NCBI GenBank assembly: GCA_003240855.1
Contig: QFNN01000070.1
Coordinates: forward strand, 1 to 15,681
Length of the DNA stretch: 15,681 nucleotides
Reading direction: 5' to 3'
Source of the DNA: Sphingomonas sanxanigenens
GTDB lineage: Bacteria > Pseudomonadota > Alphaproteobacteria > Sphingomonadales > Sphingomonadaceae
The notes beneath the pieces were generated by a model. It saw only the letters and a program-made list of their open reading frames with translations. It was not told the origin of the DNA and ran no database searches. Within the stretch, counting starts at the first letter, position 1, and each line of letters starts with the position of its first letter. Below are positions 1 to 6,309 of the stretch, in pieces. A program made the translations under genes and the position numbers.

Positions 1-717
1 GAGGCGGCCCCGCCGCCGACGCGCGGCGGCACGCAGGCGCCGATCCGCATGACGCCCGAGCCGCGGCGCGGCGCGCTCGCCGACATCATGCGCAATCTCC
101 AGATCCCCGAAAGCGAGACGGCGGCGGTGCTGGCTGAAACGCCGACGCATGCGCCGACGCGCACGCGCGCCAAGCCTGCGCCTGCCCCGGCCGCGACGCC
201 GCCCGCACGCGGCAAGGGCAAGACCGCGCTCGCCAGCGCCGACGCGGAGGATGCGAAGCCGGCGCCCGCCACGGCCAGAGGACGCAAGGGCAAGGCTGCC
301 GCGACGGAAGCCGTCGAGGATGCGAAGCCGGTCGCGAAGGGGCGCAACGGCAAGGCGCTGGCGGCGGCCGACGACGCCAAGCCCGACCCCAAGACGAAGG
401 GCAAGAAAGGCGCAAAGGCGACAGCCAAGGCCGAGCCCAAGCACCCCTCGCGCATCTGGGTGCAGGTCGCCGGCGGTTCCAACAAGGGCGATCTCGACAA
501 GGACTGGTCGCGCGTCAAGTCGCAGGCCGGCGGCGCGCTCAAGGGCCGCACTGCCTATACCACGCCGCTGCGCGCCACCAACCGGCTGGTCACCGGCCCG
601 TTCAAGACGATGGATGAGGCGCAGGCCTTCGTGAACAAGATGCGCAAGGCCGGCATCCAGGCCTTTGCCGTCACCAGCAAGGACGGGCAGGCCGTCGACA
701 AGCTCGAAGGCAAATGA
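1..717 (+). CDS. SPOR domain-containing protein, C-terminal part (5' end outside window)
   Basis: The reading frame is open to the left edge of the window, so this is the last 238 residues of a longer protein; an ATG at 49 is internal or at best an alternative start. Residues about 57-146 of the visible part are a low-complexity linker rich in Ala, Lys and Pro, with loose repeats of the type DAKP...GRKGKA. The last 90 residues, from the HPSRIWVQVAGG segment at about 148, look like a SPOR domain (VQVAGG start, RLVTGPFKTMDEAQAFVNKM middle). SPOR domains bind glycan strands lacking stem peptides, usually at the division septum, so a periplasmic location is expected. Sphingomonad homologues I recall carry TPR repeats and a signal peptide upstream, which cannot be checked here. 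The stop overlaps the next start (ATGA), suggesting translational coupling to the dGTPase gene. Confidence 0.85.
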   Translation, partial: EAAPPPTRGGTQAPIRMTPEPRRGALADIMRNLQIPESETAAVLAETPTHAPTRTRAKPAPAPAATPPARGKGKTALASADAEDAKPAPATARGRKGKAAATEAVEDAKPVAKGRNGKALAAADDAKPDPKTKGKKGAKATAKAEPKHPSRIWVQVAGGSNKGDLDKDWSRVKSQAGGALKGRTAYTTPLRATNRLVTGPFKTMDEAQAFVNKMRKAGIQAFAVTSKDGQAVDKLEGK

Positions 718-1880
718 GGGCGCTTGCGCCCTGGGCATGCGATCCGGCGCAGAGCCGGGGACGCCTGCATGATGAGGCGGCGGGCGCTCTGCGCGGGCCG
801 CGCGACGCTTTCCAGCGCGACCGCGATCGCATCATCCACTCGATCGCCTTCCGCCGCCTGCGTCACAAGACGCAGGTCTTTATGGCGCCCGACGGCGATC
901 ATTTCCGCGTCCGGCTGACGCACAGCCTGGAAGTCGCGCAGATCGGGCGGACGATCGCGCGCGCGCTGGGGCTGAACGAGGATCTGACCGAGGCGCTTTG
1001 CCTTGCGCACGATATCGGCCATCCGCCTTTCGGCCATGCCGGCGAGGATGCGCTGCGCGCCGCGATGGCCGGCGTCGGCGGCTTCGATCACAATGCGCAC
1101 ACGCTGCGCACGCTGATGCTGATCGAAAAGCCCTATCCGCGCTGGGACGGGCTTAACCTCACATGGGAAACGCTTGAGGGACTCGCCAAGCATAATGGCC
1201 CGGTCGACAATCCGAGCTGGGCGATGGCCGAGGTCGATGCGATCCTGCCGCTGGAGCTCGACCGCTGGCCCTCGCTTGAGGCGCAGGTCGCCGCGATCGC
1301 CGACGACATCGCCTATGACAATCACGATATCGACGATGGCGTGCGCGCCGGCCTGCTCGACGTGAGGCAGATCATGGCGGTGCCGCTGGTCGCGCGCGGA
1401 TGGAAGGCGGCGAGCGCGCGCTATCCCGATATCGGCGAGCGGCGGCTGCTTTCGGAACTGATCCGTTCGCAGATCGGGCTGATGGTCAACGATCTGATCA
1501 GCGAGACGCGGCGACGCGTGAAGGAATCGGGCGTCGGGAGCGTTGCGGACGTGCGGGCGGCGGGGCGGGGGCTGGTCGGCTTCAGCCGCGCGATGCGCGC
1601 CGAGGAGCGCGAGCTGAAGCGCTTCATGTACGCCAATCTTTACCATCACCCGACGCAGCTTGCGGCCGCCGACGCCGCGCGCCGCGTGGTCGGCGGGCTG
1701 TTCGATGCCTATGCCGCCGATCCGTCCGCCATGCCGGCCGACTGGCGCGACACTCTGCCCACTGTGGAACCGGCGCGCAGCCGCCACATCGCCGATTTCA
1801 TCGCGGGGATGACCGATCGCTACGCCACTGCGCGCTACCGCGAGGTGGTGGGCGCGATCGACTTGCCCGAAGGCTTTTGA
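714..1880 (+). CDS. dgt: Deoxyguanosinetriphosphate triphosphohydrolase-like protein (HD domain)
   Basis: A 388-residue HD-superfamily phosphohydrolase. The dGTPase family cleaves dNTPs to the deoxynucleoside and triphosphate and helps keep dNTP pools balanced in the cytoplasm. The family N-terminal signature (RGPRDAFQRDRDRIIHS, then FRRLRHKTQVF) spans residues 28-56. The metal-binding HD residues are visible as H70 in RLTHSLEVAQ, H99-D100 in LAHDIGHPPFGH, and the Asp pair D197-D198 in IADDIAYDNHDIDDG. The length fits the shorter type 2 subfamily rather than the roughly 500-residue E. coli Dgt, so the exact nucleotide substrate is not certain. The ATG at 714 overlaps the stop of the upstream SPOR gene (ATGA) and gives the expected N-terminus, so the two are probably cotranscribed. 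Family assignment is firm; substrate is inferred. Confidence 0.93.
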   Translation: MRALAPWACDPAQSRGRLHDEAAGALRGPRDAFQRDRDRIIHSIAFRRLRHKTQVFMAPDGDHFRVRLTHSLEVAQIGRTIARALGLNEDLTEALCLAHDIGHPPFGHAGEDALRAAMAGVGGFDHNAHTLRTLMLIEKPYPRWDGLNLTWETLEGLAKHNGPVDNPSWAMAEVDAILPLELDRWPSLEAQVAAIADDIAYDNHDIDDGVRAGLLDVRQIMAVPLVARGWKAASARYPDIGERRLLSELIRSQIGLMVNDLISETRRRVKESGVGSVADVRAAGRGLVGFSRAMRAEERELKRFMYANLYHHPTQLAAADAARRVVGGLFDAYAADPSAMPADWRDTLPTVEPARSRHIADFIAGMTDRYATARYREVVGAIDLPEGF

Positions 1881-1895
1881 CCGCGCCCAAAAGAA

Positions 1896-1925
1896 AAGCG
1901 CCCCCGGCCAAAGGCGGGGGCGCTT
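1896..1925 (-). terminator. Rho-independent terminator of the small secreted protein gene, possibly bidirectional
   Basis: A perfect 11-bp inverted repeat (1896-1906 with 1915-1925, loop of 8 nt) sits between two convergent genes. Read on the minus strand, the GC-rich stem is followed by TTCTTTT, a typical U-rich tail. On the plus strand the tail is poorer (CCCGGTTTTC), but the hairpin may also stop dGTPase transcripts. Confidence 0.85.
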
Positions 1926-1967
1926 CCCGGTTTTCGTCGACGCCCCGACCCGGGGGCGCCGCCAGCC

Positions 1968-2264
1968 TTAGCGGGCCGAAACCTTGATCTCGCCGGCCAC
2001 GCCCGGCTGGACGTCGTCGAGGCTGAACGACACGTTGCGCGCGCCGATCTGGCCGTTGACGTGATCGCCGCGGACGACGAACGAGAAGCTCTCGCCGCTC
2101 GGATAGGTCTTGCCCGCGATCAGCTTCAGCTCGCCCTTGTTTTCGACATGATAGACATAGGTGTTGCCGTCATGCTGAAAAGTGCGATCGCCCGGCGCGG
2201 CGAGCGCAGGGGCGGAAACAGCGGCGAGGCCCAGAAGAGCGGTGGTGATGGTCAGCATTCGCAT
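1968..2264 (-). CDS. Small secreted protein of unknown function (98 aa)
   Basis: I do not recognise a family. The 98-residue product begins MRMLTITTALLGLAAVSAPALA, a clear Sec signal peptide with likely cleavage after the ALA at 21-23. This leaves a mature periplasmic or secreted protein of about 75 residues with no cysteine and no further membrane segment. The mature part alternates polar and hydrophobic residues (TYVYHVENKGELKLIAGKTY, SFSFVVRGDHVNGQIG), as expected of a small beta-rich fold. The ATG at 2264 is chosen because GAGGGAG lies 8 nt upstream; a longer in-frame form starting at 2354 would put a hydrophilic stretch before the signal peptide and is unlikely. It is monocistronic, opposite in direction to its neighbours, and followed by a strong terminator. 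The gene looks real; its role is unknown. Confidence 0.8.
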   Translation of the reverse strand: MRMLTITTALLGLAAVSAPALAAPGDRTFQHDGNTYVYHVENKGELKLIAGKTYPSGESFSFVVRGDHVNGQIGARNVSFSLDDVQPGVAGEIKVSAR

Positions 2265-2538
2265 GGATATAACTCCCTCGTGAATGCCGTTCAGGTCTCT
2301 CTTAAGTTCTTTCACCGTCAATTTGTTGCATTGCAGCATCAATCGCAATCGCAAAGAACGTCAGGCTGGTTGCACTATTGTAAATCGGAGCGGTGGAGAT
2401 ATCGGGGTGTTGCGAGGCGCTTCTGTGGCGCATGTTGTTGCGCAGTCTTGCTTCCGCGGGAATCCAAAGCTCTGGTGGACCGCAGGCGCGGCTTTCCGCT
2501 AAGGGCCGCCTTCACCCGCTTTTGCCGGACATGAGGAT
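2265..2538. promoter_or_regulatory. Divergent intergenic region between the small secreted protein gene and argS
   Basis: This 274-bp gap holds no credible gene but should contain the promoters of both flanking genes. The half next to the secreted-protein gene (about 2271-2360) is visibly less GC-rich than its surroundings, near 46 percent by count. On the minus strand a TTGACG hexamer at 2316-2321 could be a -35 element, but I see no good -10 at the right distance. I could not identify a convincing argS promoter either. A short in-frame stop-start junction (ATGAGGATATGA) lies at the argS start. Confidence 0.4.
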
Positions 2539-4269
2539 ATGACGCTTTACCTACGCTTCACCGCGCATCTGAACGACGTGCTCGACCGGATCGAGGCCGA
2601 TGGCGGCCTGCCCGCAGGGCTGGCGCGCGGCAATGTGACGGTCGAGCCGCCGCGCGACGCGAGCCACGGCGATCTGGCGACCAACGCCGCGATGGTGCTG
2701 GCGAAGCCGGCGGGCGCCAATCCGCGCGCGCTGGCCGAATTGATCGCGGCGGGGCTGCGCGATGTGGACGGCGTCGAGAGCGTCGAGATCGCGGGGCCGG
2801 GCTTCATCAACCTGCGGCTGGCCGAACCGGTGTGGCGCGGCGAACTGGCGGCGATCCACGCAGCAGGCGACGATTATGGCCGCTCGGCGATCGGCCATGG
2901 CCGCCACGTCAATGTCGAATATGTCTCCGCCAACCCGACCGGCCCGATGCACATGGGCCATTGCCGGGGCGCGGTGGTGGGCGATGCGCTCGCCAGCCTG
3001 CTCGAATATGCCGGGCATCAGGTGACGCGCGAATATTATGTCAATGATGCGGGCGGGCAGGTCGACGTGCTCGCGCGTTCGGCGCACATGCGCTACCGCG
3101 AGGCGCTGGGCGAGGATATCGGCGCGATCCCCGAAGGCCTCTACCCCGGCGACTATCTGGCGCCGGTGGGCGAGGCGCTGGCGCGCCAATATGGCGACCG
3201 CTATGTGCTGGCGCCTGAAAGCGAGTGGCTGGCGCTGTTCCGCAAGGGCGCAGTCGCGGCGATGATGGAGCTGATCAAGGCCGATCTCGCGCTGCTCGGT
3301 ATCCATCACAACCTCTTCTCCTCGGAAGCCGAGCTGCAGGCTGAGGGCAAGCCCGAGGAAGCCGAGAAATGGCTGCGCGCGCACGATCTTGTCTATGACG
3401 GAGTGCTCGAGGCGCCCAAGGGCGAGACGCCGGAGGACTGGGAGCCGGTCGAGCTGCCGCTGTTCCGCTCGACGCGGTTCGGCGACGATCAGGATCGGCC
3501 GATCAAGAAGTCGAACGGCCAGTGGACGTATTTCGGCGCCGATCTCGCCTATCACTGGCAAAAGGCGCAGAGCGCTGACGAGCTGATCGACATCTGGGGC
3601 GCGGACCATGCCGGGACGGTCAAGCGGATCACCGCCGCCGTGCAGGCGCTGACCGGCGGCAAGACGCGCTTCGACGTCAAGCTGATCCAGATGGTCCGGC
3701 TGCTGCGCGGCGGCGAGCCGGTGAAGATGTCCAAGCGCGCGGGCAATTTCGTGACGCTGGCCGATGTCGTGCGCGAAGTGGGCAAGGATGTCGTCCGCTT
3801 CACCATGCTGACGCGCAAGGCCGATGCGCAGATGGATTTCGATTTCGCCAAGGTGGTCGAGGCGTCGAAGGACAATCCCGTCTTTTACGTCCAATATGCC
3901 CATGCGCGCATTCGCTCGATCGGGCGGCGTTTCGCCGATGCCGGGCTCGCCTGCGCAGGCGAGGTCGATCTCGACCGGCTCGATGCGGAGGATCTGGCGC
4001 TCGTCAAGCTGGCGGCGCAGTTCCCGCGCGTCGTCGAAGGGGCGGCCGCCGCACGCGAGCCTCATCGCGTCGCATTCTACCTCTATGATCTCGCCGCGGC
4101 CTTCCATGCCTATTTCAATGTCGGCAACGATCGTGCGGATCGACGCGTCCTGATTGCGGATGATCCCGTGCTGAGCTGCGCGCGGCTTTATCTGGCGAAT
4201 GGAATCGGGCAGATCATCCGCAACGGGCTCGCCATCATGGGCGTCGCGGCCGCCGAGGAGATGAAATGA
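2539..4269 (+). CDS. argS: Arginyl-tRNA synthetase
   Basis: Class I aminoacyl-tRNA synthetase that charges tRNA-Arg with arginine using ATP in the cytoplasm. The 576-residue length matches bacterial ArgS. The N-terminal additional domain covers about 4-100. The catalytic core follows with the HIGH-type motif HMGH at 138-141 (within ANPTGPMHMGH) and the KMSKS-type loop KMSKRAGN at 396-403. The C-terminal DALR anticodon-binding domain starts near 450 (NPVFYVQYAHARIRSIGRRF). The start at 2539 gives the usual MTLY N-terminus. Its upstream region lacks a well-spaced Shine-Dalgarno: GAGG at 2533-2536 is only 2 nt from the ATG, while GGAC at 2527-2530 is 8 nt away. The stop overlaps the start of the following SPOR gene (ATGA), so argS heads a likely argS-SPOR-nagZ operon. 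Confidence 0.98.
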   Translation: MTLYLRFTAHLNDVLDRIEADGGLPAGLARGNVTVEPPRDASHGDLATNAAMVLAKPAGANPRALAELIAAGLRDVDGVESVEIAGPGFINLRLAEPVWRGELAAIHAAGDDYGRSAIGHGRHVNVEYVSANPTGPMHMGHCRGAVVGDALASLLEYAGHQVTREYYVNDAGGQVDVLARSAHMRYREALGEDIGAIPEGLYPGDYLAPVGEALARQYGDRYVLAPESEWLALFRKGAVAAMMELIKADLALLGIHHNLFSSEAELQAEGKPEEAEKWLRAHDLVYDGVLEAPKGETPEDWEPVELPLFRSTRFGDDQDRPIKKSNGQWTYFGADLAYHWQKAQSADELIDIWGADHAGTVKRITAAVQALTGGKTRFDVKLIQMVRLLRGGEPVKMSKRAGNFVTLADVVREVGKDVVRFTMLTRKADAQMDFDFAKVVEASKDNPVFYVQYAHARIRSIGRRFADAGLACAGEVDLDRLDAEDLALVKLAAQFPRVVEGAAAAREPHRVAFYLYDLAAAFHAYFNVGNDRADRRVLIADDPVLSCARLYLANGIGQIIRNGLAIMGVAAAEEMK

Positions 4270-5108
4270 TGACGGATATCGATCGCGACGGTCTCAGCCT
4301 GCGCGACGAAGATCGTCTGCCCTGGCTGGAAGCGGTCGATGACGAGGATGATTATGAAGGCATCTCGCCGTTCCGCGTCGCGCTGTTCGTGCTCGCCGCG
4401 CTCATCCTGCTCGGCGCGGTGGTGGCTGGCATCTACTTTATCCAGAAGCGCCGCCATGCGCCTGCGGAAGGCGACGGCGCGCTGATTACGGCGCCCGCCG
4501 GCGATTATAAGATCAAGCCCGACGAGCCGGGCGGCATGGCCGTCGAAGGCAAGGGCGACACCACCTTCGCGGCAAGCCAGGGCGCGTCGCCCGAAGGCAA
4601 GATCGATCTGGAAGCGATCCCCGAAGCGCCAGTGACCGCGCCCAGGCCCGCGGAGAATGAGCCGAAGGCCACACCGTCCGCGCCGCCGCAGGTCGCCGCC
4701 GCGCAGCCGCATGGCCAGCCGCCGGTCCAGGCGCAGCCGAAAGCGCCCGCGTCGAAGCCGCAGCCCGCCAGGGTCGCGTCGGCGGCGGTTCCCGAATCCT
4801 CGGCCAAGCTTGCGCCAAAAGCGCCGGCCAAGCCCGCCCTGACCAAGCCGGTCGCTACGACCCCGGCGACTGCCGGCGGCGGGACGATACAGCTCGGCGC
4901 GTTCGGGTCCGAGGCGATCGCCAATAGCGAGTGGAAGCGGCTTCAGGGGCGTTTCGCCTTCCTTGGCGGCTATGCGCCGTCGATCGCGCAGGCGCAGGTA
5001 GGCGGCAAGACCTATTACCGCCTCCAGTCCGCCGTCGGCGGGCAGGCGCGCGAACTGTGCGGCAAGCTGAAGGTCGCGGGCGAGAATTGCCTGATCGTCG
5101 GGCATTGA
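4266..5108 (+). CDS. Membrane-anchored SPOR domain protein
   Basis: A 280-residue protein with the classic SPOR layout: an acidic cytoplasmic N-terminus of about 35 residues, one transmembrane helix at about 37-59 (VALFVLAALILLGAVVAGIY), a long Ala/Pro/Lys-rich periplasmic linker (about 100-200), and a C-terminal SPOR domain (about 203-280) starting GGTIQLGAFGSEAIANSEWK and containing GKTYYRLQSAV. The final segment has two cysteines (ELCGKLKVAGENCLIVGH), commonly seen in alphaproteobacterial SPOR domains. SPOR domains bind denuded peptidoglycan glycans, so a role in septal wall remodelling is inferred. The start ATG at 4266 overlaps the argS stop; a second ATG at 4269 would work equally well. 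nagZ follows after 7 nt, which fits a shared cell-wall theme. Confidence 0.92.
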   Translation: MMTDIDRDGLSLRDEDRLPWLEAVDDEDDYEGISPFRVALFVLAALILLGAVVAGIYFIQKRRHAPAEGDGALITAPAGDYKIKPDEPGGMAVEGKGDTTFAASQGASPEGKIDLEAIPEAPVTAPRPAENEPKATPSAPPQVAAAQPHGQPPVQAQPKAPASKPQPARVASAAVPESSAKLAPKAPAKPALTKPVATTPATAGGGTIQLGAFGSEAIANSEWKRLQGRFAFLGGYAPSIAQAQVGGKTYYRLQSAVGGQARELCGKLKVAGENCLIVGH

Positions 5109-5115
5109 GCCCGGC

Positions 5116-6120
5116 ATGATCCCCGCCATTTTCGGTATCGCCGGCGAGACGCTGTCCGCCGACGAGCGCGCCTTTTTCGGCGATGTCGATCCTGCGGGCT
5201 ATATCCTGTTCGCGCGCAATGCGGTCGACCGCGATCAGATGCGCCGGCTGACCGATGATCTGCGCGCGCTTTCGGGCCGCGCCGATGTGCCGATCCTCAT
5301 CGATCAGGAAGGCGGCCGCGTCGCGCGGATGAAGCCGCCCGTCTGGCCAGCCTTTCCCGCGCCGGCGCGTTTCGGCGCGCTTTATGATGTCGCGCCGATC
5401 ACCGCGATCGAGGCGACGCGCGCCAATGCCCGGGCGCTGGGCATGATGCTGGCCGAAGTCGGCGTGAACGTCGATTGCCTGCCTCTGCTCGACGTGCGCC
5501 ATCCGGGCGCGTCCGAAGTCATATCCGATCGGTCGCTGGGCGGCGATCCGATGCGCGTCGCCGCGCTGGGTCAGGCCGTGATCGAGGGGCTGGCCGAGGC
5601 GGGCGTGGTCGGCGTCGTCAAGCATATGCCCGGGCACGGCCGCGCGCTCGTCGACAGTCATTTGCAGTTGCCGGTGGTCGACGCCGACGCGGCGTCGCTG
5701 GAAATCGATATCGCGCCGTTCCACAGGCTGGCGAACGCGCCGATGGGGATGACGGCGCATGTCGTCTATACGGCGTGGGATGCGGATCTTCCGGCGACTC
5801 TGTCGCCGACGGTGATCGGCGAGATCATTCGCGGCCGGATCGGCTTCGACGGCCTGCTGATGACCGACGACATCGACATGAAGGCGCTGAGCGGCAGCCC
5901 CGCCGAAAATGGCGCGGCTGCGGTCGCCGCCGGCTGCGATCTCGTCCTCAATTGCTGGGCGAGGATGGACGAGATGGTCGCGACCGCCGATCTGTTGCCC
6001 GCCATCGCACCCGAATCGCGCCGCCGCCTCGACGCCGCGATGGGGAGAGTCGCCGCCGATCCGCGTCGTGATTTCGATGCGCAGATCGCGCGCCGCGACA
6101 GCCTTCTGGCGTTCGGCTGA
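5116..6120 (+). CDS. nagZ: Beta-N-acetylhexosaminidase, GH3 family
   Basis: Glycoside hydrolase family 3 enzyme that removes N-acetylglucosamine from anhydro-muropeptides during peptidoglycan recycling, normally in the cytoplasm; no signal peptide is visible, in agreement. At 334 residues it is the single-domain NagZ type. Visible signatures are IDQEGGRVARMK (62-73), SDRSLGGDP (137-145), the flexible-loop motif KHMPGHGRALVDSH (169-182) carrying the His general acid/base (H174 in the GHG), and MTDDIDMKAL (249-258), which holds the Asp nucleophile. The start at 5116 lies 7 nt after the SPOR stop and gives the expected MIPAIFGIAG beginning. It is the last gene of the argS-SPOR-nagZ cluster. In the sphingomonad genomes I recall, scpA usually follows nagZ; here the secretion cassette follows instead. 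Confidence 0.95.
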   Translation: MIPAIFGIAGETLSADERAFFGDVDPAGYILFARNAVDRDQMRRLTDDLRALSGRADVPILIDQEGGRVARMKPPVWPAFPAPARFGALYDVAPITAIEATRANARALGMMLAEVGVNVDCLPLLDVRHPGASEVISDRSLGGDPMRVAALGQAVIEGLAEAGVVGVVKHMPGHGRALVDSHLQLPVVDADAASLEIDIAPFHRLANAPMGMTAHVVYTAWDADLPATLSPTVIGEIIRGRIGFDGLLMTDDIDMKALSGSPAENGAAAVAAGCDLVLNCWARMDEMVATADLLPAIAPESRRRLDAAMGRVAADPRRDFDAQIARRDSLLAFG

Positions 6121-6136
6121 ACCTTCCTTTCCCCAC

Positions 6137-6151
6137 TTAACGCCTTGTTGA
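6137..6151 (+). promoter_or_regulatory. Candidate CtrA box upstream of the type I secretion operon
   Basis: TTAA at 6137-6140 is followed after exactly 7 nt by TTGA (6148-6151). This differs in one base from the alphaproteobacterial CtrA consensus TTAA-N7-TTAA. The site lies about 160 bp before the first secretion gene. The match is seen in the sequence; binding is inferred. Confidence 0.4.
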
Positions 6152-6162
6152 CCCGAGGCGTT
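6139..6162 (+). terminator. Possible weak terminator hairpin after nagZ
   Basis: A perfect 7-bp inverted repeat (AACGCCT at 6139-6145, AGGCGTT at 6156-6162, 10-nt loop) begins 19 nt after the nagZ stop. It is followed only by CTACG, so it lacks a proper U-tract. It overlaps a CtrA-like motif, so it may equally be a protein-binding site. Confidence 0.35.
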
Positions 6163-6218
6163 CTACGCGGGGGCGACGAAGGGTTTCCGGGGCGCGTGGG
6201 GCTGGTTTGCAAATGGCG

Positions 6219-6226
6219 TTAACCAT
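6219..6226 (+). promoter_or_regulatory. Candidate CtrA half-site TTAACCAT
   Basis: The octamer TTAACCAT is the second CtrA-associated motif known from Caulobacter. It lies about 84 bp upstream of the GTG start of the secretion operon and shortly before an inverted repeat. A single octamer is weak evidence alone; with the box at 6137-6151 it is more interesting. Confidence 0.35.
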
Positions 6227-6234
6227 GACTAAGC

Positions 6235-6259
6235 CGGCATATCCGCAGCCGATATGCCG
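6235..6259. promoter_or_regulatory. Perfect 9-bp inverted repeat, possible operator
   Basis: CGGCATATC (6235-6243) is mirrored by GATATGCCG (6251-6259) around the 7-nt centre CGCAGCC. The arms carry an AT-rich core in a GC-rich background and are not followed by a U-tract, so a dimeric repressor site or a leader hairpin is more likely than a terminator. It lies 50 bp before the first secretion gene. Confidence 0.45.
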
Positions 6260-6309
6260 ATAGAGGCGCGGGGGCAGGCGTTCGGCGCGACCGGGGGCGG
6301 TTTGGCGGA

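Noticed and set aside
555..1787. A 410-codon minus-strand open frame antisense to the dGTPase gene
   Set aside because: No family signature and shadow-like composition; the plus strand has the HD motifs.
2061..2534. Plus-strand open frames covering the small secreted gene and the gap before argS
   Set aside because: No ribosome binding site or recognisable sequence; they cross the terminator-proximal gene on the other strand and untypical intergenic DNA.
2551..4107. A 518-codon minus-strand open frame antisense to argS
   Set aside because: Same compositional shadow; argS on the plus strand has full catalytic motifs over its length.
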